A stretch of 35,467 nt of DNA, from positions 1 to 35,467 of the forward strand of contig JFHB01000272.1 of assembly GCA_000729835.1 (NCBI GenBank). Reading direction: 5' to 3'. Shown piece after piece: positions 10,641 to 21,776 of the stretch (position 1 is the stretch's first letter; every line of letters starts with the position of its first letter). The notes under the pieces are model-generated. The model was not told the DNA's origin and did no database searches. It saw nothing but the letters and a program-made list of their open reading frames with translations. The DNA comes from Atkinsonella hypoxylon (taxonomy: Eukaryota > Ascomycota > Sordariomycetes > Hypocreales > Clavicipitaceae). The position numbers and the translations under genes were made by a program.

Positions 10641-11759
10641 ACAAAAAAAGGGTAAAGGCTAAGCAGCCTCTTTAGTTAAAATAGAATAGAACTATACTTA
10701 TTTTTAGTAGTTTTTAAAAACTTTTTATATATTCTATTTAATCTAGGTTTATAGTTTTAATTCTAATTAGCTTTAAATCTCTAAATAATCTTAATATACT
10801 GTTATTAAATCTTAGTTAGTTTTAAATATATAAATAAATAAACTTAATCTTCTTTCTCTTTAAAGCTAAAGATATAGAGACTATAGTATTAGCTTTTATA
10901 AAAGCTATAATAAGTTATATATTCTAGTAAAGTTATAGGTAAATTGCTAAGATTAAATAATATTATTAATCTCTTTATAGCTTCTACGCTCTTCTTTAGA
11001 TATTATTAGTAAATAAACTTCTATTATATACTTTAGATAACGTTATAGTAAAAGGTTTACTTTAGCGTTATTATCCTTAAAATTCTCTTTTTAGTATAGC
11101 TGTAATATATAGTCCTTAGAAACTATTTAATCTAATATATTATACTAGGCATTAGTAGGTTGCAATTTATTAGTATCTTGCTTAAAGTTACTAGTGTCTT
11201 TACTATACTAAGCAGTATATTATAGAGTATAGAGCTATTTATTAGCAGTAAAAGTCTACTATCTCTCTAGATTAAGCCTAAACTTCTTAATATAATCCCT
11301 AGAAATAGTTTTATTAAGCACTATACTATCTAGAGTCTTTAAACAGTAAGCGCTAGTAACTTTTGCTTAGCTATACACTTTAAAAGAACTATTCTATTAT
11401 ATTGCTAACTTCTTCTTTATTAATATATCTATAACTCTTTATATATTATATATAAGGACTAGATCTTTTAGGACTAATTAATCTTTTTTCTTTTGCAATA
11501 ATACCTCTTAGTTTTAGTTTATTTAATTAGTTAAGCGTTACCTAAATATAAAGACTTTTATATAAGCCTTTTAGATATTTACTTCCTTTTATTCTAGTAT
11601 TTTAACTCTTACTTTAAAGAGATTCTATATTATTATAACTTCTAACTAATTAATTAACCTTTAAGTAGGAAATTTAACTTCTAAAGGAAGAATAAGCTTT
11701 TAACTATAAATTAAGTAGAAAGTAGATTTACTATATAACGCTTATACAGCTATATAGTC
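10641..11759 (-). other. Gypsy-A region after the integrase core, no clear domain
   Basis: This stretch follows the integrase core and should hold the integrase C-terminal end. It is saturated with TpA and stop codons. I could not identify a chromodomain or a GPY/F motif, and I see no internal repeats or boundaries. Confidence 0.3.
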
Positions 11760-12480
11760 TACTAATAGTGCCTTATTTAGCAATTTAAACCACTTTCTAT
11801 TAGAACCTTTTATCTTTAAAAAGGTAGATATAAGCATTTAATAACTAGCTTTAATAGGTAAATTAGCTTTTAGATTATACACTAATGTTTTAATCCCTTT
11901 AATTCTAATAGCTTTAACTACTTTTTTAAGATTTCTATATATTTCTAGCTCTTTATTAAAAACTAGAAATTAAAAGACTCTAAATTATATAATTAGTTTT
12001 ATTAAGAACTTCTAAATAGCTATAATATTAGTATACTATATAAAGTGTACTTTTACTTATTTAGTAAGGTTATATCTTACTTCTAAAAGGTACTTAAAAC
12101 TATAATTAAGTAGTATATATTAGGTGTTAATATATATTTTACTTATTAGGTTGCTTAAAGCTACTAGTATTAATAATTCTTTAGGCCTTTAAGGAGTAAA
12201 CTTTTAGTATACCTTATAATAGAAAATTATTACTTAAACTATATTCTAGAGTTCTTTCTAAAAGTACTTAATTCTAGCTACTTAAAATATAACTTCTATA
12301 CTTTTATAATCTATTTACTTATATAAAGCCTTAATAATCTTCTTCTATTATATTAAGTCTTTAATAACTAAAGTAGAACCCTTTATTATACTAGTTAGTC
12401 TCTTCTATAATAGGCCTTTATCTAAGAAGTATTGCTTAGCACTTATATAAAGTTACTTATACTTACTCTTATTTAGATTA
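11760..12480 (-). pseudogene. Gypsy-A integrase (zinc-binding domain and catalytic core)
   Basis: The minus-strand translation shows the zinc-binding part with KQYFLDKGLL and then LYK*IGYKSIEV, where the usual His residues read Tyr (about 12.30-12.45 kb). The core follows with KFTP*RPKELL, KIYINT*Y (12123-12140) and FLVFNKELEI (around 11953-11970), then ANLPIKASY*ML (around 11841-11859). In the family these three places hold the catalytic D, D and E; here they are Asn, Asn and Lys, all G->A changes. The integrase is therefore dead in addition to the many stops. It lies after the RT on the same strand, as in gypsy elements. Confidence 0.85.
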
Positions 12481-14150
12481 AATAGTCTTTATAATATTAA
12501 AAGGAAATCTATAATTTATTAAGTTCTAGAAGTGTAGTATACTCTATTATATAGCTAGATCTTATTAACGTTAAGCTATAGGTTAATAAAATCTTTAATG
12601 TCCCCTTTAGCTGCTTAATCTAATATATTAAAAGGCCTACTTTCTTTATATAATAAAGTATTAGCTATCTTATTCTTTTCTCTTAGAATATACCTAGCTA
12701 TAAAATTAAACAGTATAATATAACTAATCTATTGCATAATAAGCGTACCTAAGACGTTATTAATAGCGCTATTAAGCTAATATATAAGCACCTAAGAATT
12801 AGTCTTTAGAGTAAAAGGAACTCTATAGAGATAAATTTATAGCCTTCTTAATATATAAATAATAGCTCTATATTTCTGCTTTATTCTATTATACTTAATT
12901 TCTAAATTGCTTTAATATTTACTTTTATATTATATAAAGTGTTATTACCTATTAATAATTTACATTAAAACTGCTCTTTATTCTTTTAAGCTTATATTAA
13001 CTATTAATATAATTTCCTTAGCGCTTAGGCTAAGATTAATTGTTATAAGAACTAGTGTAGTTATTATTATATACTTAAGAACCTCTATAGTATTCTTTTA
13101 GTTTAGTCCTTAAGTTTACTTAGCACTCTTCTTAAGTAAGATTATAAAAGGCTTAGCTTTTATAGAGTAATACTATACCTAGATGCAATAATAGCTTATA
13201 AGCCTAAAAAAGAATCTAACCTTAAAAATATTCTTATACTCTATTTACTCTAGAATCTTTATTACTTTTACTTCTAAAGGTTTCCTTTTATTAATGCTAT
13301 ATATAAATTTAATAATCTCTATAGTCTTTTAGTATAGCTTTAATTTTACAGTAGATATAGTGTAACTAGCTAGCTTAATATTAATAAGGACTTTATTAAT
13401 GCTAATTAAATATTCTATAATATATCTTTATATATTAAGTAACACTTTCTCTTTATTATAAGTAGTAGTAAAGCCTTTTACTGCAATATTATCTAAGAAA
13501 GGCTTATAAATATAAGGAATTAGGTTAAAAAGAATTCTCTTTACTATTTAAATAAATTAAGTAATAGAGTTAGTTACTCCTTAAGGAAGTATATAAAGCT
13601 GTAGAAGCTCTATTGCTATTAAAATTGTTATTAAGTCCTTACTTTCCTCTATAAGCAGCACTTAGTTATAGCTTAATAGTAAATTAATAACTAAAAGTAT
13701 CTTATATATCCTAAATTCTTTACTAAAAGCCTTTACTTCTTCTAGAATATAGGCATTCTATATTGTAATCTTATTGTAAGCTATTGTAAATAGCATTAGC
13801 TATATCTCTTTATTCTTCTTTATTACTAAAAAGTAAGAGTTTCTATAAGATCTATAACTCTCTTCTAATAACCTATACTAAAGCTTCTTTTTTAATAAAT
13901 TAACTAGTCTCCCTTATAGACTAATAGGTATTAGTATTAACTTTACTTTCTAAGCTCTATAAGTAATAGTATAGATAACTTAAGGCAGTATAATTAGGGA
14001 ATTAATCTTTTTACACTCTAATAAGTTCTACATTAGTGCTGCCTCTTAGTTATAGAGAATTTCCTTAAAAATATTAACTTTTTCTACTATTAAATATTTT
14101 TACACTTATTTAACTATTTAATCTAAGCGCTTTTTTATTATTTAGAATCC
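12481..14150 (-). pseudogene. Gypsy-A reverse transcriptase and RNase H
   Basis: The RT core is clear on the minus strand: ELLQLYILP*GVTNSIT (about 13.56-13.61 kb) matches the LPQG-x-TNS block with Gln changed to a stop, and KPFLDNIAVKG (13488-13499 for FLDN) matches the catalytic F-x-D-D box, with the second Asp now Asn. Fungal gypsy elements of one lineage share the I-x-VKG ending after this box. RNase H should lie at about 12.5-13.1 kb; I could not place its catalytic residues. Stops are dense, and only the RT fingers/palm is well supported. Confidence 0.8.
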
Positions 14151-14559
14151 TTAGGGTTTTTTACTAAATCTTTCTATAATATATTTAGTGTATTTTTCTA
14201 ATTTATTTAAGCGTACTTTTACCTCTTTTTACTTCTTTTATTTCTACTTAGGGTCTTTATTAAGCGTAAATCTATCTAAAGGAATATTATCTTTTAGTAG
14301 AATTTTATTAGCTTTCTGCTTATATAATATATTTACCTTTAGATTAATTAGCTATAATTGCCTTAAGGGCTAAATCTTCTCTATAGTCTCTTTAAGTTAG
14401 CTTCTATACTAGTTAGCTATTCCCTTTATTATAAGGTTAGTAATAACTATACCTTTATTCTCTATTATAAGCACTAGCTTCTTATTATTGTTTAACTTAG
14501 CTTTAAGACTCTCTTTAACTATTTAATTATAGACTAAATCCTTAAATAACTTATTAATT

Positions 14560-14970
14560 AAGATTAAATTAATGCTAATAGCTATTACTTTATCTATTGT
14601 AGTTTTCTATTTAATACTTCTAGTAACTCTTAAGACTAATATAATATTACTAAAACAGCACTTTAAGAGGAGCTTACCTCCTTTATTACTGTACTTAAAG
14701 GTAACTTTAGCTATATATATAAAAGGCATTTTAAGGATTAATTATATATATAAAGACTTTAGCGTAATATAAAAGTAAATTAGCGTTTAAACGTTTCTAA
14801 GGTATAGCTTTATTATTACTTCTTTTAATATTATAAGCTTATATAACGTAAAAGATATAGTAGTAGTCTTTTACTTTATTAGAGTTATTTTTAAATTAAG
14901 CTCTTTAATAAAGTCCTTAGTAATAATATTCCTTTATAAACTATAATCTATAAGACTATTAATAAGTAAA
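14560..14970 (-). pseudogene. Gypsy-A retropepsin-like protease
   Basis: The minus-strand translation reads SLLINSLIDYSL*RNIITKD and then FIKELNLKIT (about 14.88-14.95 kb). This fits the gypsy protease start, hydrophobic-x-D-S-G-A, with the catalytic Asp now Asn. It precedes the RT on the same strand, the expected order. Short open frames on the plus strand at 14188-14373 and 14572-14772 are shadows of A+T-rich DNA. Confidence 0.6.
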
Positions 14971-17844
14971 GAGTTTAGGCTTTTAAGTTATACTTAAAGG
15001 TAAGGTAAGTTCTATAAATAGCTTATAATTACTTTTAGCTTTAGAATACTATTTAATCCTTTAATATAAAGTGTATTTACCTATAGGTTTATAATAGACT
15101 TTTCCTCTTTAATATAATTTCCTATATATTCTTATATAATATCCTATAAATCCTTTTAGATACTACTAGGCAGTTGTTTTATATATTTATTAGTAATATC
15201 TTCCTTATTGTCTTCTACTACCTCTTTAACTATAGTAGATATTATCTTAATAATATTAATTAATTAATCTTCTTGCTCTTTAACTCTTTACCTCTTCCTT
15301 AGAATAGAATATAGAGGTATAACTTTAGCACTTACTTTATTAATATAATAGACTTTATTAATACTGTTTATTTACATTAGGTATTTACTCTTTATTACTC
15401 CTATAAGTATAGGCATTAGTTAGTATAGGTCTTATAAGCTAACTTTAATCTTTTTCTAAAAAATATCTTTAAATAATTATATAAGAAGCTATACTTTTAT
15501 ATCTATAAAGCTATCTTCTTTAGCTTTCTTTTCTTTTCTTTTTACTTAGTCTTCTAAAGCTTCTTCTTACTTAGTAAAGTGTTATATCTCTATAGTATAA
15601 ACTCTAAAGAGCTAAGCTATAATTCTCTCCTTAATTAGCCTATAGAGAGTTCTTTTAGGTCTATATTCCTTTATTTTAAATGTTAAAGTTACTATAGTAC
15701 TATTAGTAAAGTCCCTCTTAAGAATAGCTTCTAGTAGGATCTATATTAAGTAATAATTAAAAATATTAATCTTATTAAAGATTTAATCTAATATCTCTCT
15801 CTTTTTCTTACTAGGCTTTTAATAGTTTAATGTTTTTCTACTAAATTCCTTAACTTAAGAATAATACTGTTTTATAATATAGTAGTTAAAGCAATTAACC
15901 TAGAATACTATAAGCCTATAAAGATAACTTTCTATACTAAAGAAGCTTTATATAAGAATAGGTAGCACTAAATTATTTAATTTTACTATTAAAATACTTA
16001 CTCTTTAATTATACTTTATAAAGCTAATTTTATTATTATACTAGTAAAACTAGCATTAATCTATATAATAACCTTTTTTACTACAGTAATAGCAGTAATA
16101 CTGCTTTATATAGCTTTTAGTTATATAAGTTCTAAAGCTTTAGGCATTATTATATATATTAATAGTGTTAATATATATATTCTACCTTTTCTCCTTCTTT
16201 TTTCTAAATTTCTCTTTAAAAAGCTTTATAATATTTATCTTTAAAACTACTTACTTTATAAGTATAATCTTTATATCTTTAAACTTCTAGGTTAAATTAT
16301 TTATTTAATCTTTTACTTCTAAAATAAACTATATAATTTCTTTAGCTTTATAACTAAAATTACTTATACTATAATGCTTAAGACTTCTTCTACTTAAAGG
16401 TATATAAAGGTAGTTCTTTCTATTATTATAGAGTTTAGAATTACAGTCTTCTAGCTCTATTCTAGCTTATATATACTAGCTAAGCTACTTTAATAACTCT
16501 CTATAGAGTATTACAATAAACTTAGCTCTAGTAACTTTTATTTAATCTATAAAGCTAGTAAATATAGCATCTAGTAAGGCCTTATAAATATAATTAAACT
16601 AAGAGGTTATACTGCACTATATATAGAGCTTAGCGCTAATTATAGCAGCTTAGTGCTCTTAAAGCTAATAAAGAGTGTTCTTTATAGTTCTTAAATAGTT
16701 TCTCTTTAGGTCTTTAAGCTTTTTATTAGCTTACTCCTTTTAATCCTAAGGAGTAGCTTTATACTAAAGTAAAAGCTACTTTTTAGCTTCTTTTTAATTA
16801 TATAAAGTATAAATAACCTTTATATACTTATAAATTAATAGGTTAATATAATAAATAAATATTTTCTATTAGTTTTCCTTTAGAATAAATAAGGTCTTTA
16901 TTTTTAGCTTAAAGCTAGTTAAGTAATTAAGGATATTTTCTCTCTTAAATTAGTATATATTAAACTTCTTATTAAAGGCAGCCTAAGCTTACTGCTTTTT
17001 AATAGCTTTACCTATAGCTTTAGTAAGAGCCTTATAAGGTATAGCTATAGCACTACTAGTACTAGCCTTTTTATCTTAAGTATTTAATTTTATTATAACC
17101 TTAGGTTTTAAAACAACTTTTTTAGAAGATTTACTAGATTAGCTAGAGCTAATATTAGCTGCTTTAGATATAGAGCTTATACTTTTCTTTAAGAGATATA
17201 GAATACTAAACTTATATAAATAGCTAGTAGAATAGCTTAATATAGAAGGTAGGTATAAAAAGAACAATTAATCTTACTTAGTAAAAAGAGTGTAATATAT
17301 ATAATTCCTTATATTAGCTATACTTTTAATGCTCTTACTTTCTGCTTCTATAGTTATATAAGCTCCTAACGCTAAAACGTAAAGGCTAAGAACTTAATTA
17401 CTAATAATAGTAAATATAAAGATAACTGCTAAGATAAGGATAAAAGAGAAATTTTTCTCTATAATTAAATAATTATAACGTTTAAGGGACCTAAAAACTT
17501 CCTTTTTACTATACTAAGGCTATCTTAGCTAAGGGTAAAATAGAGGTTAAATAAACTAGCTAGTATTTACAATATAGCAACTGTCTTTATTTAGGCTTAG
17601 CCCTTTTTAGCTTAAAAAAGCTATAGAAATTTTCTTTCTCTCTTAATTAAATAATCCCTTATAATATAGAGCTTTTATCCCTATAATTTCTTTCTTTCTT
17701 ATATTAGCAATATTTAAGCTAAAGCACTTTTCTATCTTTAATGCTTAGCAGCTTTTCCTTCTTTCTTCTAGAATCTCTATAAAAAACCTTTTAATTATAT
17801 AATGCGCTTTAATTAGAATAAGTCCCTAGTAAAGCCTCTATTTT
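14971..17844 (-). pseudogene. Gypsy-A gag-like region
   Basis: The 2.9 kb between the 5' LTR and the protease should encode gag. Translation on the minus strand gives acidic and Lys-rich pieces such as VVEDNKEDITNKYIKQL near 15.2 kb, broken by TAA/TAG. No zinc knuckle (C-x2-C-x4-H-x4-C) is preserved. The sequence recurs at 1-2795 and in part at 33938-34932. No tRNA-complementary primer site could be recognised beside the LTR because of RIP. Confidence 0.5.
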
Positions 17845-18327
17845 TATTGTCTTAAGACTAAACCCCTAAATAACTATACAGCTTATACTAAAGTAGGTAA
17901 CAATATAGTGTATATTAAGATTAAAGAGAATTAGCAGAGAGCAAGATATTTAACAGTATATACTATTAAATAATAGCTAGTAAGAAGATTAAATAGTCTA
18001 AAAAGGCAGAAAATAAAATATTAATTACAGCTTAGAAGATATATATATATAAAAGGAGCTAAATGTATTAAAGTGTTAAGGAAAGCGTTAGTGTTAGTAA
18101 AGTAATGTCTCTTAAGTATTAAGTGTTATAAATTAAAGTAGGCTAAAAGATATTAATTAATTAAAAAGAGTAAAAGCTAAAAAGAGCTAGTAGAAGCTGC
18201 TTATACACTTGCTTTCTTAAACTATTTAGACGTCTAGGCGATGCGCACTTTTATAGAGAAAACCTGTATGTAGCATCCCTTGCAAAGCTAATATAAGAGC
18301 GCAAGGGGGTAACCCCGCCGCGACACA
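17845..18327 (-). repeat. Gypsy-A full copy, 5' LTR
   Basis: This 483-base partner of 6595-7077 starts TGTGTCGCGG on the minus strand at 18327. Bases ~18236-18327 keep GC-rich sequence, including a run of five G followed by TAACCCCGCCGCG, while the inner side is RIP-converted. Confidence 0.9.
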
Positions 18328-18333
18328 GTATTT
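18328..18333. repeat. Right target-site duplication of Gypsy-A (GTATTT)
   Basis: This repeats 6589-6594. The Copia-A integrase frame resumes here as GIYFSTSCLYIYKQN. Confidence 0.85.
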
Positions 18334-20834
18334 ACTTTAGCACCTCTTGCCTCTATATTTATAAACAGAATAGGCTAATAGAGAGAGCTATAAGGGTTCT
18401 TCTAGACCAATTGCGTGCTACCCTACAGTGGTTACAACTACCTCTGTATCTATAGTCTTATATTCTACCTGCTATAGTGGACCTAGTTAGTACTACTGCT
18501 ACTAGTACTAAGCTACTTAGTCCTAAACAGCTATTTTTAGCTGATTTAGAGCCTTCTAAGACCTATAAGCCTGATTTTTCTAAAATTAGAGCTATAGGCT
18601 CCTATTGCGAAGTTCTAATCCTATTAGAACAGAGATCTAGGTTGCAGAAGCTAGCTAAAAGAACTATTCCTAGTAGACTTTTAGCTACGCTAGGTTCTAA
18701 TGTATATCTAATATATATCCCCTCTAAACAAGCTGTTATTAAGACTAGCTTCGTTAAAATTATAGAAGGAATAGACCCTATTTCTTAGGGCATCCCTAAG
18801 GTTCCTATTGGTTCTATAGTGGATAATCCTTTAAAGGGAGAAATTGATAAATTAGTGGATAATTATACCCCTAAGTATCCTTATCCTAGTTATCTGGATG
18901 TGCTGAATTATCCACTAGAACCTATAGATCAAGCTCTTCTACCAAGCAACCCTATAGAAGTTGTAGAGGCCCCTAAAGCCCCTATATCTATAGAAGCCCC
19001 CTAGGCTAATATAGAACCTAAAGAAGCTACTATAGAAGCTGAAGCTGAACCTATTGATGCTAATGCTATAGATCTAGATAGAGACATATTTTCCTTTATT
19101 AAGGATTTATGTTTTAAGGCTAGGACTAAAGCAGCTATTACTTCTAATAGCAAGGATGATGTATCTAATTCGTGGAAGCAAGCCCTAAAAAGCTCTGCTA
19201 AGCAGCATTAGATAGAAGCTACCTATAGCGAATTTAGGCAGCTATTAGCTGCTAGAACCTTTAAATTTATAGGGAAAGACTAAGTACCTAAGGGCCAAAG
19301 AGTTCTAAAGAATAAGCTTATTTATAGGCTTAAAAAGGATAAAGAAAATAATCCTTTAAAATACAAGGCCTGCCTTATTGCTAAGGGATTTATACAAATA
19401 GAAGGTCAAGACTATCTAGAGACCTTTGCTGCAACTAGTATTCCTCCTAGCTAGCGTATATTATTAGCTCTTGCAGCTTTTAATAACTAAGAAGTTAAGC
19501 AAATCGACTTTATAGGGGCGTTTTTAAATAGCAAGCTAAAAGAAGCTATTTATATAGAAATCCTAGATGGATTCGTTGAATTTGCAGAAGCAACGCTATT
19601 AGTAGCTAAGCTACTAAAAAGCTGTAATTATAAGCCTTCTAAATCGTAAGTAATTAAGCTAGAAAAATCACTCTATAGTTTAAAGTAAAGTCCTAGAGAA
19701 TAGCAGCAAATTCTTTCGGAATTACTTTAAAAGTATAGATTTAAACCCCTTATATTGGACCCAGCCGTCTTTTTTAACCCAGCTACATCTACGTATATTG
19801 CAACTTATGTAGATAACTGTCTTCTTATTGGGTTAGATTTAAGCTATATTAATAAGCTAAAGAAGCTTTTATATAAAGCTTATCTAATAGAAGATAGAGG
19901 ACTAGCAGAATTCTTTTTAGGCGTTTAAATCACCTATAATAGGTCTAAAAGGTCTATTAAAATCCACTAATCTTAATACATCCTTAAAGCCCTAGAAAGA
20001 TTCAATATGCTAGATGCTAAGCCAGCTTCTATCCCTATACAGCCAGGAATCCTAAAGTAACCAGTTATAAAACCTCTCTTAAAATCCGACTATAAGCTTT
20101 ATTAGAGCATTATAGGTACTATTATATATCTTATGTTGCTAACTAGGGCTAATATTGCTTTTTCTGTTCAGTAGCTATTAACCTTCTTAGCTAAGCCCTA
20201 TATAGAGCACCTAAATGCCTCTAAGCACCTCCTTCGGTACTTAGGTAGTACTAGAAGCTTTGCTATCGTTTATAAGCGATCTAGTCTACATCCTTTAGCA
20301 GGGTCTTCCCCTAATAAGTCTTCTAAAGCTTCTAATAGCTCTATTAGTTATAAAGAAGTACTTAAGACCCTCCTTAGTTATTGCGATAGCGATTTTGCTG
20401 GTGATAAAGTCTCTTCTAAATCAACCTATACTTATCTATATAAGCTAGCTAGTGGACCTATTAGCTGGAAATCGAAGAAAGCTAGTACTATTGCTCTTTC
20501 CACCTTAGAAGCAGAATCTAATGCATTATTAGAAACTATTAGGGAATTAGAGTGGCTCTACGGCCTTTTTAAGGAGATAAAGCTGCCTTTAACCTCTTCT
20601 ATTCCTATTAGGTGTAATAATTAAGGCACTATAGTTACTGCTTACAACTCTACATTGTATAGTAGGACTAAGCATACCCTTTTAAAGTTTAACTACATTA
20701 GGGAAAAGATTCGTAAAGGTATAGCTAAGGTTAGCTATATTGATACAAATTAGATGCCAGCAGATAGCCTAACTAAGCCTCTTACTATTTAAAAGCATTA
20801 ACAATTTATTAAGTTACTAGAGCTTTCTAGCTAG
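18328..20834 (+). pseudogene. Copia-A polyprotein: integrase end, reverse transcriptase, RNase H
   Basis: The frame continues from 6588. The integrase Glu is seen in QNRLIERAIR at about 18.39 kb. A capsule of copia-type linker follows (open frame 18477-18788, with LATLGSNVYLIYIPSK), then an acidic linker. The RT starts near 19.08 kb: KYKACLIAKGFIQIEGQDY, FIGAFLNSKL and YATYVDNCLL-type core, with YVDN at 19806-19817, where the second catalytic Asp is Asn. RNase H is well kept: SYCDSDFAGD (about 20.38 kb), STLEAESNAL and CNN*GTIVTAYNS, then YIDTN*MPADSLTKPL near 20.75 kb. Stops lie at Gln/Trp positions. TAG at 20832-20834 may be the natural end. Non-functional but the best preserved pol in the window. 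Confidence 0.92.
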
Positions 20835-21075
20835 CTTAAAAGCAACACAAAAAACACTTATAAAATCAAAAAGCAACGAAAAAACAGTTTAAAATCGAAA
20901 ACAACAAAAACAATTAACAACAACTAGTTATATTTAACTATAACTATCTGGAATTACTGGAATTAGTTATGTTATTAGTTATATTATTAGTACTGTATTT
21001 TGTTAGTTAATTCTTACTTAGATATCCTTTAAAGGAAGCTAAGTTGCTTGTAGGACTGGTTACTTCTTACATTTC
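20835..21075 (+). other. Copia-A untranslated stretch before the polypurine tract
   Basis: A region rich in A and AAC/CAA triplets (20860-20930) followed by T-rich sequence. No gene is seen. It lies between the RNase H end and the polypurine tract. Confidence 0.5.
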
Positions 21076-21084
21076 TAGAGGGAG
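21076..21084 (+). other. Copia-A polypurine tract
   Basis: TAGAGGGAG directly precedes the TGTTAAAA start of the 3' LTR, the usual arrangement in Ty1/copia elements. Confidence 0.75.
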
Positions 21085-21776
21085 TGTTAAAAATAAGCTA
21101 CCCTATAGTCTATTTTTATGCCTACTAGTTGCTCTATTACGTGACTCTCTTTTGGTTGTATTACGTTGATTTTTGGTAGATATATTGCTGTTACTAGATG
21201 TAAACATTTGGATTTAACTAAGGCAAAGTTGCCTAACCTATAGTTAGCTTTAACAGCGTTTTTCTCCACAACTAGCAGTAGTAGAAATTCAAGGAGTATA
21301 CTAATTAAAAGCTAAGAATTAGGGCTTTCTAATAGTATAATTGTTAGATAGAGTTACTTATAAGGGTTGTTTGTTATTAGTAGAATTTGTTAAATTATGC
21401 ACGTAGGTTTCTTGTTTGTATAGCCGTAAGTCGATTTTTTTGTTTTTATATAGTAAATCTTTTTGCGGAAATTATAAAGTAGCCTATAAGCCCCTTCTAG
21501 CGACTACAGCCCGCCGATATAGTTAGAGGGTCTATAAGGGACTGGAGAGATTCGAGATCCTATCCTTACTGTTCGTTATAGCGCTCTTAATATACTAGAT
21601 ACCACTATTCCTAGCTATCTACTGCATTCTACGTGACTAGTACTACACACTATAGCTTGATTTAGGCCGCTGCAGCTTCCACTGCGTGATAAATTGCTAG
21701 GCAATTACAGGTTCTAATCTAGAGGCTTCACTACCCTCTTAGATATCTAGTCCTGTAATCCCTATTAATTTCAATA
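21085..21776 (+). repeat. Copia-A 3' LTR
   Basis: The 692-base LTR starts TGTTAAAAATAAGC and ends ...TTTCAATA; the last bases are uncertain by about five. It is the inverted partner of 4564-5256. A minus-strand open frame at 21087-21269 is a shadow of the LTR. The sequence after it (CCTTC at 21777) belongs to Gypsy-B. Confidence 0.88.

Larger units (their letters stand above)
6595..18327 (-). mobile_element. Full-length Gypsy-A (Ty3/gypsy), 11.7 kb, RIP-saturated
   Basis: It is bounded by two 483-base LTRs in direct orientation with TG/CA ends and a GTATTT duplication. The internal order on the minus strand is gag-like region, protease, reverse transcriptase, RNase H, integrase, which is the gypsy order. 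The domains are recognised from degenerate translations described in separate entries. The element sits in the integrase of Copia-A. At 11.7 kb it is longer than many fungal gypsy elements; the excess is about 3.5 kb between the integrase and the 3' LTR. All frames carry many TAA/TAG, so no protein can be made. Confidence 0.93.
5257..21776 (+). mobile_element. Copia-A plus-strand copy (Ty1/copia), interrupted by the full-length Gypsy-A
   Basis: The element occupies 5257-6594 and 18328-21776; the 11.7 kb between is the inserted Gypsy-A. The order is protease, integrase, reverse transcriptase, RNase H, polypurine tract, 3' LTR. Integrase before RT is the copia order. The 5' LTR and most of gag are missing because the element is cut at 5256 by the minus-strand Copia-A. 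The 3' LTR ends near 21776 and is followed by Gypsy-B sequence, so this copy lies inside Gypsy-B. Stops in the pol frame sit at positions expected for Gln or Trp, fitting RIP, but damage is moderate and long protein stretches are readable. Confidence 0.85.

Noticed and set aside
14188..14772. Small hydrophobic open frames on the plus strand (14188-14373, 14572-14772) that look like membrane proteins
   Set aside because: They lie antisense to the Gypsy-A protease/RT region. Phe, Leu, Ile and Tyr richness follows from T-rich DNA; no start context or homology supports them.
5257..20834. Reassigned stop codons (TAA/TAG read as Gln or Trp), suggested by in-frame stops in an otherwise good copia polyprotein
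   Set aside because: The stops replace both Gln and Trp positions and come with Asp->Asn and His->Tyr changes, which RIP explains; no sense reassignment covers all of these.
21087..21269. Minus-strand open frame of 60 codons
   Set aside because: It lies wholly inside the Copia-A 3' LTR, antisense to the element.
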